Shown piece after piece: positions 12,401-23,439 of a stretch of 64,000 nt of DNA. Within the stretch, counting starts at the first letter, position 1; the number at the start of each line of letters is the position of its first letter. The notes beneath the pieces are model-generated. The model was not told the DNA's origin. It saw only the letters and a list, made by a program, of their open reading frames with translations, and did no database searches. This stretch comes from Simmondsia chinensis (taxonomy: Eukaryota > Streptophyta > Magnoliopsida > Caryophyllales > Simmondsiaceae): positions 1,463,702-1,527,701 of the forward strand of contig JAGTTD010000019.1 of assembly GCA_018398585.1 (NCBI GenBank), read 5' to 3'. The position numbers were made by a program, and so were the translations under genes.

Positions 12401-14758
12401 TGAACTTCTATACCCTTTCGATAGCTTTTAACATATAAATATATTATTAAGGGCCCGCTTTGCCAAATTAAACTTTTTTCTTGGAAGCAGTTTTTACAGA
12501 AGTAAGTTGTAAAAAATTGCTTTCAATAGGGATATGTTTGTCTAAAACTTTTTAGTTTTTGCTTATGCTTCTGCTTAAAAACAGAAAATTAACTTCTGAT
12601 TCTATTTAAGAACACTTTCATTCCAAATCAAACACCCAAGGGGATTTTTTCTTTAAAAAACACTTTTTTTGGAAAAGAACCTTGGCCAAACAGGTTCTAA
12701 TTTTGTGCATTATGGAGGACATTATAAAAGTACTGTTATTTAATAGCCAATCACATAATAGCTAGCTCAATATGTGATTTCTAATTATTGGGTTGATGCC
12801 AGGTCAGACAACGAGCGCTTACAGAGTCTTACAGAGAAACAAGCCCGACGGATTGCTGAACAAACTATGTACATAAGAGAGTTGGAAGATCGGGAAAGAC
12901 TATTGGCTCATAATGTAATTCCCTCTCTTTGATGATTGAGGTCACTCGTTTGCTAACCCTCGTTAGAGTATAAAATAATTCACGGGCCCCACCTAATAGT
13001 AAGGCTTTTGGGATAGTTGGTTTTTTGATATAGTATTAGAGCCTTTTTGATTGATAGGATTCGAGCTTGAATCCACAAAAAGGCTTCTTACTCATAATAT
13101 AAACATGATTCCACCATATGGTATGAAGTGGGAGAACTTCCAATGGATATTCATGTGAAGGGATGGTGTTACCGTATGAAACAATTTTTAGTTCTTTACC
13201 TAAATAACTGAATTTTTTGTGATAATTGACTCTTTGACATTCTATCCAAGCCTATTTTTATAGAGATGTGTTTACTTTCAGTTCCAGTAATCTCTAGTCG
13301 TGGTATTTATATGATTTTACTGCAAAGTTATGAGATGAGCCATAGGTTTTAAGCCTAGTGAATATTTGCATAATAGGTATTTGCAGGAGGGGGGTTTTTT
13401 AAGTATAAAATCATTTAATATCTTTCACCACACATCTTAAGCTTTTGGGATAGTTGGTTTCTTGACATGGTATTAGAGCCTCTTTTATGAACAGGTGGTC
13501 TCGAGCTTTCATCCCAACAGTCCCACTCTCAATTGAATATACTTTCACCGCAACATATGAAGTGGGTTTGCATTATTGACACTTCAAGCCTAATGGGCAT
13601 TCACATGAGGGAGGATATTACAGTAGAAAACCGTTCTTAGACCATCAGTGTGCAATTTATCCCAAAAAAAAACTTTCTGTGAGCAGTCTAGACTTTTAAA
13701 ATGGTTGGTTCCTTGACCACTTTCTCTATGCTTAAGGTTGAAGAACTTCTGATTGAAATAAAAGCAACTGAAGAGGAAGTTGCTAGATGGAGGGAAGCTT
13801 GTGAGCTAGAAGTAGAAGCTGGAAAGCACGCTATCGAGGAACGTGACAAATTGGTAAGTTTTACTTGTATTTGAGCTAATTGTTACACAATTGGCCTTTA
13901 CGTGAAACTACTTTTTTTAAGAGTCAACGACTTCCATAATGTGTATATTATCTTTTATTCGTGAAAAGGTATTTGATAATATTTTATATGTTAGAAAACT
14001 ATCAAAATGGGACAAAAAATTAATACTTGTACCATTATCCATTTGAATTAGGGCCTATTTGGCCAAAATATGAAAAACTGCTTCTCTCGTAAGTGCTTTC
14101 GTAGAAGCGTTTTTCCAAAAAATGCTACAAAAACTTTTAGAATTTGCTTATGCTTCTACATTAAAGTAGAAATATTATTATCTTACTTCTATTTCAGTTT
14201 TTGCTTGTATTTAAAAGCACTTTTTCTTATAGACAAAATATTTTAATATCCGAAAGTGTCATTTTGAGGAAAAGACATGTTTTTCTGAAAAAGAAGTTTG
14301 GTCAAACATACCCAAAACCTCCTATATAATGTACATTGTTCTGTATACTCTATCGAACAACGAACTAAAACTCCATGTGTCATGTACGTGTCTAGGCCGC
14401 CATACTTCAACAAGAGTTGGAGAAAACGAGGACGGCCTTAGAGGTGTCAAACAACAAGTTAAAGCTCAAGGAAGAACTCGCAACTGCGGCAATGGCGGTC
14501 CAGGCTGCAGCCGAGAAGTCTCTCCGGTTGGCTGACAGTAGAGCCGCGGAACTTCGTCAGAGGACCGAGGAGCTGACGAGGCAACTTGAAGAAGTGGAAA
14601 GCAGAGACCGGGGGGGGAAAAGGACGGTTAGACGCATTTGTTGGCCTTGGCAAGCGCTTAGGGTGAACCCTGCTAATGCTGCCACTAGCAGGGTTCGGAA
14701 CTTCAATGTGAGACATTTTATTCCCGAAATGCAAGCCTTGCTTCCTTATAATGTATGA
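9294..14758 (+). CDS. Coiled-coil protein, At3g49055-like
   Basis: Five exons with matching phases: 9294-10775, 11937-12013, 12803-12914, 13737-13853 and 14396-14758, giving about 716 residues. Exon 1 (494 codons) is very rich in Glu/Lys/Arg and predicts long coiled coils. Residues about 229-390 contain a 53-residue repeat beginning KLSDYQEK, present three to four times. The C-terminal exons carry the conserved part of the family: VARWREACELEVEAGKHA, then RTALEVSNNKLKLKEELA, and a basic-aromatic end RRICWPWQALRVNP. The family is known only as uncharacterised plant coiled-coil proteins; no enzyme motif is present. The exon 1 donor (CTG|gtattt) is inferred from phase and from the frame running into a stop at 10841. 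The introns carry MITE and LTR relics. The ATG at 9294 is chosen because the earlier open frame has no upstream in-frame ATG. Confidence 0.85.
10850..11290. repeat. GAGCTCG/GGCTCA-rich dispersed repeat
   Basis: A stretch built from variants of GGCTCA, GAGCTT and AAGCTTG, similar to 18595-18990, 22800-22950, 26636-27395, 34320-34695 and 62930-63145. It lies in intron 1 of the coiled-coil gene. It has no coding capacity. Confidence 0.6.
11440..11531 (+). repeat. Two-copy tandem duplication
   Basis: A unit starting TGTATGCATT and ending ACACGTTA / ACCACGTTA occurs twice in tandem (11440-11482 and 11483-11531); the second copy has a 6 bp insertion. It is intronic. Confidence 0.7.
12440..12700. 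mobile_element. hAT-like MITE relic
   Basis: The segment is bounded by GGGCCCGCTTTGCCAAA on the left and GGCCAAACAGGTTCT on the right, with an inverted inner structure of AGAAGTAAG/CTTCTG tracts. This is the usual look of short 'GGCC..TTTGGCCA' MITEs. No transposase is present. Confidence 0.5.
12962..13735 (+). mobile_element. Tandem LTR / primer-binding-site relics
   Basis: Two homologous blocks (about 12964-13076 and 13399-13522) end in GATAGTTGGTTTCTTGACA followed by TGGTATTAGAGCC. The latter is one base from TGGTATCAGAGC, the usual initiator-Met tRNA primer-binding site of plant LTR elements. A third shorter relic is at about 13650-13730. They lie in an intron of the coiled-coil gene and are too degraded for gag-pol. 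Confidence 0.5.
14048..14323. mobile_element. hAT-like MITE relic
   Basis: The left end GGGCCTATTTGGCCAAA and right end AGTTTGGTCAAACATACCC bracket AGAAGCGTTTTT/AAAAGCACTTTTT inverted tracts. It is related in style to 12440-12700 and is intronic. Confidence 0.5.
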
Positions 14759-14759
14759 T

Positions 14760-16040
14760 GTTTGATCCTCGTCTTCTAACTCGTTGCTAATGTTTATGGC
14801 CTTGCTTACCGCGTAAAGTTCCTTAAACGGGCACTAAGTTTCAGAAAAAAGAATTAATACGGGCTTTTGTTATTAAGGACCTGTTTGGTGTCGTTTTTGT
14901 TTGTAGTTTCTTTTTGGTTTTTCAAAAACCGAAGGCCAAGAACTTGAAACAAGTTTTTGCCTGGTTTTCGGTATCTTGCTTTTAGTTTTTTTTCTTAGTT
15001 TGATATTGAAAAGAGGAAATCAAAAATCAGAAAAAATAATATTCGAAAACTGGTTTATAGTTTCTCAAGAATCCATAGAAAACAATACCAAACATATCCT
15101 AAGTGCATAAGCAAAACATGTTTTTTCTTTACTGAAAAGGACAAGACATTGATGTACTAACTGGTTGTCTGAATGTCCCTTAAAACACTGAAGAGTTGAC
15201 TCTATTGCTCACGTTGCGAATGCCATATTAGCATTCTTAACAATCTTGTGTTAATTTTTAAAGTTGACATCCGATGTCACAAATAGGTAAGCAACAGAGT
15301 CAACTTGAATGCATTTTCTTGTTTTTTTTCTAGAACAAGTTCTTATAAGGTACTTATGAAACATATCGGTATTGTTGATTTTCTGAAACTTTTTAGTGCC
15401 CTTCTAAGATATTATGGCCTTTTTAATCTTGAATGAATAAAACGTACATTCGTTTATGTGTTGTCTCATTTGTTTATTGTTTGAGTGGTAATGTAAATAT
15501 CTACTATTCTATCTCGACTCTTGATTACATTTTTCTTCCTGAGAAATGATTACAGTATTGATCATTTTTCACATAATAATCATAACTATCGAAAATTACT
15601 CTTTGTAGTCAAATCATCAAAGTAAACCATGTTAAACTTTCATTTAATTACTATTATCTATTTTTTAAAAGCTGTTACGGTAGTGGTTAATTTTCACTTA
15701 ACAATTATAATTATCAAAAATTATTGTTTGTACTTTACGAATAATACCCAAGGCTAAAAGCTCCTGAATTCAATTCCGCAACTAGCTTTTGGTTTTTTTT
15801 GTTTTTTTTTCCTCTTTATATAACCGTAAGGAATATAATTTTTATCTAAGTACGTCATCAACACAAAGAAATGAGTGAAATGAGTTCAAACCCAAGATTT
15901 TACGCTTGAGACTGGAAAGTCTTAACTGCTATACCAATAAATATCGCTCAACTCTACTTACGTAATGGATAAAGTATAAAGAGATTATCAAACTTCAAGG
16001 ATTTTTAGCAATTTCTCATCATGAAATGAATAAAATAACA
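14760..16040. other. Intergenic stretch with one MITE relic
   Basis: This is downstream of the coiled-coil gene. A foldback-like segment at about 14876-15110 starts GGACCTGTTTGGTGTCG and ends CCAAACATATCCTA. No gene is seen in the remainder, which is AT-rich. Confidence 0.4.
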
Positions 16041-16200
16041 AACCAACAACAACAACAAACCCAATGCCTGAAAGGGCTCCCGCAACAGCAGGGTCTGGAG
16101 AGGATAGATGTACGTAGTCTTCCCCCTTCAGGGGGCTACCGCGAAGAGAGGCTGTTTTCAAGGACCCCCAACCTGAGATACTGGTCCGCCGTCAAGAGCA
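16041..16200 (-). mobile_element. SINE with common tail, 5' truncated
   Basis: Read on minus, it ends in the TTG-repeat tail and contains GACTACGTACATCTATCC and GGGAGCCC, with the linker CTCAGGTTGGGGG. The 5S-like head is absent. Confidence 0.6.
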
Positions 16201-16438
16201 TGTGACAATTTTACTAATTCGCAGTTTTCAAAGAAAAAACTCAAATGAGTCATATTATCTTACATGATCTACCTGTATAAGATAGATATAGTAAAATATG
16301 ATACAAAATAATAACACAATTCAAATATGACAACTAAAATATAAGAGAAAACACATACACAACACCAGACAATTGAACTTTGACTTAAACGTCTCATGAT
16401 CTTACATTTTGAGCAAACTCAAAACACTAACATGTCTG

Positions 16439-16663
16439 AAGGTTCATTTACCAGGCACTAATATATCGAATCCTATTAGAACTCCGAAGTTAAGCATGCT
16501 TGGACGAATGGGTGACCTCCTAAGAAGTCCTCGTGTTGCCAAGGGGTCCTCCAACCTCTCGGCAGGGTTACACCCTAAAGGGGTAAGGTTGCGTACATCC
16601 ACCCTTCCGGACTGCGCTGACGCAGGAGCCCTTAAAGAACTAGATCTGTTGTTGTTATTGTTG
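16439..16663 (+). mobile_element. 5S rRNA-derived SINE with 18 bp target-site duplication
   Basis: The head contains TTAGAACTCCGAAGTTAAGC and GGGTGACCTCCTAAGAAGTC, as in plant 5S rRNA, with a short deletion between box A and the intermediate element. It continues through CCTCTCGGCAGGGTTACACC to GGTAAGGTTGCGTACATCC and the TTG tail. It is flanked by AAAACACTAACATGTCTG (16421-16438) and AAAACACTAACATATCTG (16664-16681), 17 of 18 bases identical. This is the clearest complete copy. Confidence 0.85.
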
Positions 16664-16964
16664 AAAACACTAACATATCTGCTTTATATTATCACATTTT
16701 TAGAGGGCATAACATGAATTCAACACAAATTATTTACACTTACACCAAAGGACATGTCATAATGAAGTGAGTAATGGCTCAAAATATGTTGCTAATATCA
16801 AAAGTGAATAATTACATTTGATGCTAAAACTCAGTCAAAAATTGAGACTTTAGGTCATTGGTTCAAGTTTTCAATCTTGTTTGATTACCCCCAAGTAAAA
16901 TAAAAACAAATCTTAATAAAATTATATTTGAAAAGAGAAGCACTAGACATGGTGTTTATTATAT

Positions 16965-17400
16965 ATGCAAAAAGGAGAGTTATTACTCTGTTGATCCTTA
17001 ATATTTGTAAATTTATTCAAACTAATCTCGTATCTTTTCTTTTATTCAAAATAGTCTCTATTATTTCAAAAGTTGTTCAATTTGGTCTCTCGTCATTTTT
17101 CTTTTGCAAAATAGCCTTTAGTGTTTTATTTTATAAAAAAATTAGCCCCTCGTCTTTTTTGACTTTTACCTAATTTCGGTCATAAATGAGAGACCAATTT
17201 TGTAATTAAATAAAATATTACAGACTATTTTGAACAAAAAAGAAGATGAAGGACCAATTTGAAAAAAACTTACAAACATTAAACAATGGTTTGAATAAAA
17301 GAAAAAAAAATGAGAGATCAATTCAAACAAACAACAAACATCACGAACCAATGGAATAAATAACTCCAAAAGGGACAATAAGTTTTGGATATAAAACAAG
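16965..17400. mobile_element. Foldback MITE
   Basis: The left half has repeated TTTTATTCAAAATAGTCTC-type words and the right half their inverse (GTTTGAATAAAAGAAAA, AGAGATCAATTCAAACAAAC). A similar element is at 22440-22775. It is non-coding. Confidence 0.55.
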
Positions 17401-17534
17401 AAAAACGTTTTGAAACAAAGTAAAAGAACGATTACACGAACTTTCAAAACGCTTCATTGTTCTTTTTCCAAAACATATTGCCCTGTTTGTGCATATACCA
17501 TAAACATCATGAAGTATCCAAAGTGCTAAAGCCA

Positions 17535-20500
17535 TCAGCACACATTGCAGCTCTTCCTACAAGTGCCATAGTAATCAGGGGAACCCACCATGAACACTGG
17601 ATTCCTCTGGCACTCGCCTCGAGCCGCCCACTGTGGACAGCTGTCATCTTCATCGGTACATTCAGTGTCTTCCGATCGAGGTGGGGCCCGCCTCTCAGTG
17701 ACGGGTCTGAGGTGGAAGAATTTAACGGCGCACCACATGTCACCTTCAAGAACTGGGTGTCTCTCGTGGGAACTGCTTTGGTCGGGTGTTGAGTTGGGGC
17801 GGACGTTGAAGAAGAGAACCGCGGTTCCTTTCATGGGTCTCAATAAGTTCTTGGTTTCGGAGGTTGTATAGGACCGGATCCTGTCCCTGAGACCGGGCTG
17901 TTTGAGCTGCAGGTTCCAAGGATTCTTTAGAAACAGAGAGTTTTCCGGTTGTTGGAAAGTTTCGATATCTGAATTTTTATAGAGCGGACACACTTGAACA
18001 GATCATTTTCTAATTTGTTACCCTAATTATGCGGAATGGATTATTGGGTTTTCAGGTTTATAAGTATTACTCATACCTATAATTTGTCATCAAAAAAGAG
18101 TAAAAATGATATAAAAGATCCTATAAAACTATTATTAGTGTTCCATTCCCTAAACATGTTTTTCAAATAAAAATGAAAAAAAAAACCCTAAAAATAAAAA
18201 ATAAAAACTGCCTTCTATTTTTAGGCAGGGCTCATCTATCCCCAAAGCCAAAGCCCATCAGTTCCAAATACCGAAAAATAATTTTATACTCTAACAATTC
18301 AATAGCAGTTTAGGCATAAAAATGGTCTCATAAAAGTGTTGCTTATTCACCTGGGCTTGAGGGAAGAAGATGTCACCCCCATGAGTAACATTTGAAAGAT
18401 ACAACACCACAGTTGCCATCAATGGCTCGCTTACGCCCCATTGTGATTTATCTCCGATAAAATCGTACGTTCGTTTACGTTCTTCATGTTCGTAATGTAG
18501 AACCCGAAGCGACCTGCCATTTTCTTCAAAAGAAGAGCTTTATCGGAAGACGAAAATACGGATATAACTCGTCGAGTTAATGAAGTTTATGAGGTTCGAA
18601 TCACCAGCTTTCAACTTGGCTTGGGCTTAGAAGGCTTGGATACTTTGAGCTCGAGCATAGCTAGGCTAGTTGAGCTCGAGCAGGAGATAGTCGTGAGGTT
18701 GAACTCAATGAGTTTAGAGTCGAGCTTGGCTCATTTAGGTTCAAGTTGCACTTGTTTAGGCTTAAGGCTCGAGGTCTGCTTATTGAAGCTCTAACTTGGA
18801 CTGTTTAGACATACTAAGACCCATAACTTAACAAGAGATTGGATTAGTTACACATGTTTAGACTGCAAGCAGCAAGCCCAAGCCCTCATGTTCGGCTTGA
18901 TTGGTTAAATGAATTGACTTGACATAAATCGAGCACAACAAGCTAATATAACGAGCTAGCCCACTTGTTTGGATCATTTATACCCCTAAAAGCTAATAAT
19001 TTCAACGTGGAGATTAATGGTCTTTCATATTAGCCATTTTTAAGGTTGGATTTATTGGGGCCTTTCCAATGACCATCTTAACTAGTGTAAATAGCACTGT
19101 TGATAATGATGGTTGGGCTCCTTAACTGTTATGGTTGTAAAGAGTGAGCAAGAAGAAGAAGAAGATAACATTAAGTGTGAGTAAAACACTGTTGTAATAC
19201 CTCTGTTTATATAGTGATTTTCGCTCCTCTCCCTTCGTGGACATAGGCTTTGGTAGAATCACGTGTCTCATTTTTTTCCCCTTATCCCTTATTTCCTGAT
19301 TTGGGATTTTGATCTAGGATTTCGATGTATGCAGGTTTCATAACATAAGCAAGATCGGAAGATGGTTTTGGGTTTTAGGGGAATGTACCTGGAGGAAGAA
19401 GAGTCCAAGCCGATATTCTCTCATTCAACCTCGTGACTACTTTATCCTACAAACAGAAGGATATTAATGCTATACGAGCAAATATTTTGTATCGAATAAA
19501 CAAGTCACCGTTTTTGTCCTTTCTAATTTGTAGTTAAGGATCACAATGTTATGGAAATAAGTTGACACAGATATTATGAAAATTATACAAGAACTAAATT
19601 GAAATAATTAAAAATATAAGGACTAAATTGATGGAATGGGTAAAGTGTAAGGACTTTCAGCATAAATAACCCTAAAATGTATGTGCACTATGGAAACTAT
19701 AATGATAAGTATGTTATGTAACAGCCATATAATATGTATGCATTAATGAAGACATTACAAAAGTATGTAACCTAACAACAGATCAGATAATGGCTAGCTC
19801 AAAATCCACTGATAAAGCATTATTTTAATTTTGTGGTTCTTACATCGATCAAGTGAAAAGAAACTTACTTCCATATCCAAGATGGATTCTGAACTTGCAC
19901 TCAGCGCTCTTGCATTCCCCACAGAATTAGTACTCGTTTCTCGTGCCTAAAGCAAGAACTCGTTGTAAACTCCCGCAAAAGCATGCTTAATATTAATGTA
20001 TAATTGAAAGAGGGACTACCAAAGAGATGAGATGGTCACATTCGTCATAGGACATAAAACCTCTATATATGAAAACCCTGTCAAAGTAAATGGATGCATT
20101 AGATAACTCATTGGAGGAAACGTGGTTGCATAATTGAGGAACTGAGAGTTACACATAGGGAACGGAAAAAAAATACTTAAAAAAGATCGTTACATTTTGA
20201 GGAAAAAAAATTAAGAAATCATAATATTTACTATATCCACAAGAAAGACAACACGTTTTGAAAAAAAAAAAAAAAAAGAAGAAGAGAAAGGGTATTGCCT
20301 TCAACTCTATCAATCAGAATGATGACATGGGATATGTTATGCCATTTTGTCATGGCATCTTTTATATTGCGGTATCATCACTCTGATTGTTGGTGATAAA
20401 ACCGAGGGTCATCTTGTTCTTTTCCCAAACACGTTGCTCCTTCTTATTCTTATTCCAAAACATGTTTCCTTCCATGTGTACATAATGAATATTTGCCCTA

Positions 20501-21974
20501 TTCCTTCACTCTAATATAATGTCTTTCTACGGTATTTTTGCCCATCGGAAACTCACAAACAAAACCATTCATGGAGCACTTCAGGTATTTTGCAATAAAA
20601 TCTACTTAAAATGTCTTTTTTGGCACTTAGATTGGGTGAATTTAGCATCACCTGACGCGCAATAATTTCAAGAAAAATTGCATCAAGGAGGCATATGAAT
20701 AATCGGGTTTGATAAGACTGAAAGTTGGATGAGTCACTTTAATTTGGAGCAATAGTTCAGGAGTTACAAAGTATTTACTCGTAACAAATAGGTGAATAGA
20801 GAGATCCGGCAGTAGAATTGTCTTAAGATCATAGTTAAATACCTGACCTTGGTCGCCAAGAGAGCTGGACAACACGATCTGGGTATACCCTTGTAGATTG
20901 AATCGAACTGCTTGATTGTAAGACAGTTTCTTGGCTCACTTCTTGACTTCTCAGTTCCTTCCGGCTACTACAAAAGAATAATTGTTAAATTGAGAATTCA
21001 GAAACAGATAAAACGGAAACTAACAGCAAGAGACCTTTTTTCATACTTAGGCTCTGTCTATTACGGAAGAAAATTAGATTCTAGTAATTAGTTTTTCTCT
21101 TTTCCGTTGTTTGGCGCGTATTCAACAATAACAACAAACCTAGTGCCTCAAGGGCTCCCCCCTGAGTAGGGTTTGGGAGATGAGATGTACGCAGCCTTAG
21201 GATGCTACCCTAAAGAGAGGCTATGTCCACGGGCCCGAACCCTAGAAACATAAGATAAAAGCAAAGTAAGAGTAAAAGTACGAAAGTAACTGGCGCGTAT
21301 TCATTGATTGAAAAGATTTTCCGATGGAAAAGGTTTTTTTGCCCAATGAGAGGAAATTTACTTCCCTTGTAAAATGTGGGAAGTCATCACTCCAACCGGC
21401 CCAAAAAGTTTCCGGGTATACATTGGTCTGAATCTTAATTATATAGTTGTATCACTACTCATATTGTCCTATAATAAGGTATATGATGTTTGGTTTCAAA
21501 AAAATCATCTTTAACTAATTATCTTACACCTTATCATAGGACAATATAAGTAGTGATACAACTCATATAATCAAAATTCAGACGAATGTATACCCTGAAA
21601 GTATTTGGCTTAAACTTTGCTGTCCCATAAATTTCAACCCCAAATCACTCAGATTAAATTCGCCACAAATTCACCATAAATTCACAATCGCAATCAATAC
21701 AGTTCCAATGAAACACATCTGAAATGGGAATAAACATGAATTTTCTCTTTAAAATGGCCAAAATAAGAGGAGGGGGGGGACCAACCCTAGATCACGCACA
21801 GTATGATTTCCAGATATACCTAACTGAATTCGCTTAAATTCACCATAAACTTAAACAAAAAACAATGCGAAACAATTGAAATGCAAATGAAAGGTGAATT
21901 TATTCTTACTTTTGAGCGTGGCATCCTATGAAAGGACACGCCAATAGAAGTAAGATTGAAAGAAGCGACGCCAT
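17535..21974 (-). CDS. P4H12: Prolyl 4-hydroxylase-like protein with ShKT domain (P4H12 type)
   Basis: Seven exons on minus: 21974-21910, 20967-20848, 20077-20020, 19946-19869, 19446-19389, 18523-18351 and 17906-17535. Phases close to give 307 residues. Residues 1-20 (MASLLSILLLLACPFIGCHA) form a signal peptide or anchor, fitting an ER/Golgi protein. P4H landmarks follow in order: YRGFMSYDECDHLISL, NERISAWTLLPPENG, SLRVLHYE, PLMATVVLYLSNVTHGGD, and KGTAVLFFNV to a His at 231 and Lys 246 (2-oxoglutarate). Residues 267-307 form a ShKT domain with six cysteines (C-x6-C-x8-C-x16-C-x3-C-x2-C), ending CRKSCNVC. The family hydroxylates proline in cell-wall and secreted proteins, but the HxD iron motif reads T145-Y-D147, so the first iron histidine is missing and activity is doubtful. 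The acceptor of exon 7 could be 18 nt earlier, in frame. Confidence 0.88.
18595..18990. repeat. GAGCTCG/GGCTCA-rich dispersed repeat in P4H intron
   Basis: A run of GAGCTCGAGC, GGCTCATTTAGG and related words, ending near CATTTATACCCCTAAAAG. The end matches the inverse of the TAGGGGTGTAAA start seen in other copies. It lies between P4H exons 5 and 6. Confidence 0.6.
20308..20398. other. Long hairpin in P4H intron 2
   Basis: The arms at 20308-20345 and 20352-20398 pair over most of their length (core AATCAGAATGATGACA against TGATACCGC-side TATCATCACTCTGATT), with an 8-nt loop between ATGCCA and TGGCAT. The size and mismatch pattern resemble a plant miRNA precursor, but no known miRNA is recognised. 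It may be a small foldback element. Confidence 0.4.
21125..21290 (-). mobile_element. Tail-sharing SINE/LINE copy with 13 bp target-site duplication
   Basis: It is flanked by perfect direct repeats TGGCGCGTATTCA (21112-21124 and 21291-21303). Read on minus it ends in the TTG tail and has GGCTGCGTACATCTC and GGGAGCCCTTGAGGCAC, but its first ~60 nt do not resemble 5S rRNA. It lies in intron 1 of the P4H gene. It could be a 5'-truncated LINE copy or a SINE with another head. Confidence 0.7.
21414..21595. mobile_element. Foldback element with ~67 bp arms
   Basis: The left arm 21414-21480 and right arm 21528-21595 are inverted copies (both contain TTGTATCACTACT or its complement AGTAGTGATACAA), separated by about 47 bp. 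It lies in P4H intron 1. Confidence 0.7.
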
Positions 21975-21978
21975 TGTT

Positions 21979-21980
<2 letters not shown>

Positions 21981-22011
<31 letters not shown>
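21981..22011. repeat. (GA)n microsatellite in P4H 5' UTR
   Basis: About 15 GA repeats lie just upstream of the P4H start codon; on the mRNA strand this is a CT tract within the 5' UTR. Confidence 0.85.
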
Positions 22012-22014
<3 letters not shown>

Positions 22015-22072
22015 AAGTTCAGAATGGAGTAGTTTTCGCCTACGCTGCTTCGCTAGTGTGAAAATTCTGTTA

Positions 22073-22080
22073 TATTTATA
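22073..22080 (-). promoter_or_regulatory. Putative TATA box of the P4H gene
   Basis: TATAAATA on the minus strand, about 100 nt upstream of the ATG at 21974, with a CT-rich leader in between. Confidence 0.5.
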
Positions 22081-22439
22081 TTATGTACTGAAAGCCAGCC
22101 AATATGACGATGAGTATATTTTAGCTGCTATTAATTTTTCCCGTAATTAGGTCCGACCCACAAAGTTAATATATAAAAAATTAATATATAAGTTTAAATA
22201 AAATTTTATTCTAAAATAATTGACAATTAATCTTTTTATTTTTACAGCTCCTAGATAAGATATTTACTATACTCACATGTAAAGTTCTTAACAACTACTG
22301 TTAAACTCACATATGGAGTCCTTAACAGCTACGGTTATTTTTACTCTTTGTTAACAAAAATTATTCTAATAATAAAAGTTAGCAACAGTATTACTTTTTT
22401 TACCCTTAAAGTGCCTAGCTATTTTTACAATTTTCCTTC

Positions 22440-22775
22440 AAGTTATTTACTCCATCTTTTTAGATTTGGTTAAATTAGTTCCTCATTCTTTTTTATTCAA
22501 AATAATCTATAATATTTATAAAGTTATTCAAATTACTTTTTATGAAGCCTTTTATTCAAAATGGTCTTTGATGTTTTGTTTCTGACGAAATTAATCACTC
22601 ATCTTTTTAAAATTTTACCTAATTTTGACATCATGTGGGAAATGAATTTTGTCATAAAATAAACTATTACAGACGATTTTGAACAATTTGAATAACATGA
22701 CCCACATTGTGGACCATATTGAGCAAAAGAAAAACCGAGATACCAATTTGAACACACTTCTTAACAGTAAGGATG
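22440..22775. mobile_element. Foldback MITE, second copy
   Basis: It is the counterpart of 16965-17400, with words such as TTTTATTCAAAATGGTCTT, TTTTACCTAATTTTGACAT and the inverted GATACCAATTTGAACACA. The halves are inverse copies. Confidence 0.5.
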
Positions 22776-22779
22776 AATA

Positions 22780-23430
22780 GAGTACATAATTCGAATTCCC
22801 CCATCCTGAGTTTTGCCAAAGTTGTGGGCTCGACTTGGAAAAATTTTGCTTAACTAGAGTCTAGCTCGAGATCCCAAGTCTAAAAATCTGGAACTCAAGT
22901 TCTTAGCTCAATTGATTAATCTAGCTCAAAGAGATTTTTGCTTATCTCAGCTACTTTATATATATCGTGTTTACAAGTATGTCTTATCCAAGATGTATTC
23001 AACTATTGTTATAAAAGTAGAGGATTACAACTGAATGTGTCCCACGCTTTATAAACAAGAAGTCATTAAGAAAACTCTAAATTCCACTCTTCAATTAGAC
23101 TAGCGACCTTTGGTTCAACTACAGACCTCTATGAACAAGCTGCATCAAGTTCACCTCCAACGATAAAGAAGAAAGTTTCAAATCAAGCAGGAAATATAAA
23201 TTAGAGGCACAACACAACTTATTACGTCTGATATCATTTAAGCTCCTCCAATAAAATAAGTTCCTCTTTTTATGCAAAATACAAGCATAAAAACACACAC
23301 AATAAACAAATAAAATAAATAAATAGATACACAAAATCAAAGTTTTGAAAATTACCATAACGAATACATCTATACAGAATCAGCCCTCACAAAAATTCCA
23401 CACAAAACTTCAACCAGCATGTGCTGCCGT
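22780..23430. other. Intergenic stretch between P4H promoter and lipase 3' end
   Basis: 22800-22950 is a short copy of the GAGCTCG/GGCTC-rich repeat. No gene is seen in the rest, which may include distal 3' UTR of the lipase gene. Confidence 0.4.
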
Positions 23431-23439
23431 TAGTATTGC

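Noticed and set aside
17540..17670. ShKT domain read as a toxin gene
   Set aside because: In plants this six-cysteine domain is a C-terminal module of some prolyl 4-hydroxylases; the protein is not a toxin.
18351..18610. P4H gene as a pseudogene with a stop and frameshift upstream of exon 6
   Set aside because: Bases upstream of 18523 first looked like exon with TAA and a one-base shift, but they are intron. The true preceding exon lies at 19446-19389 and joins in phase to give LLPPENGRS.
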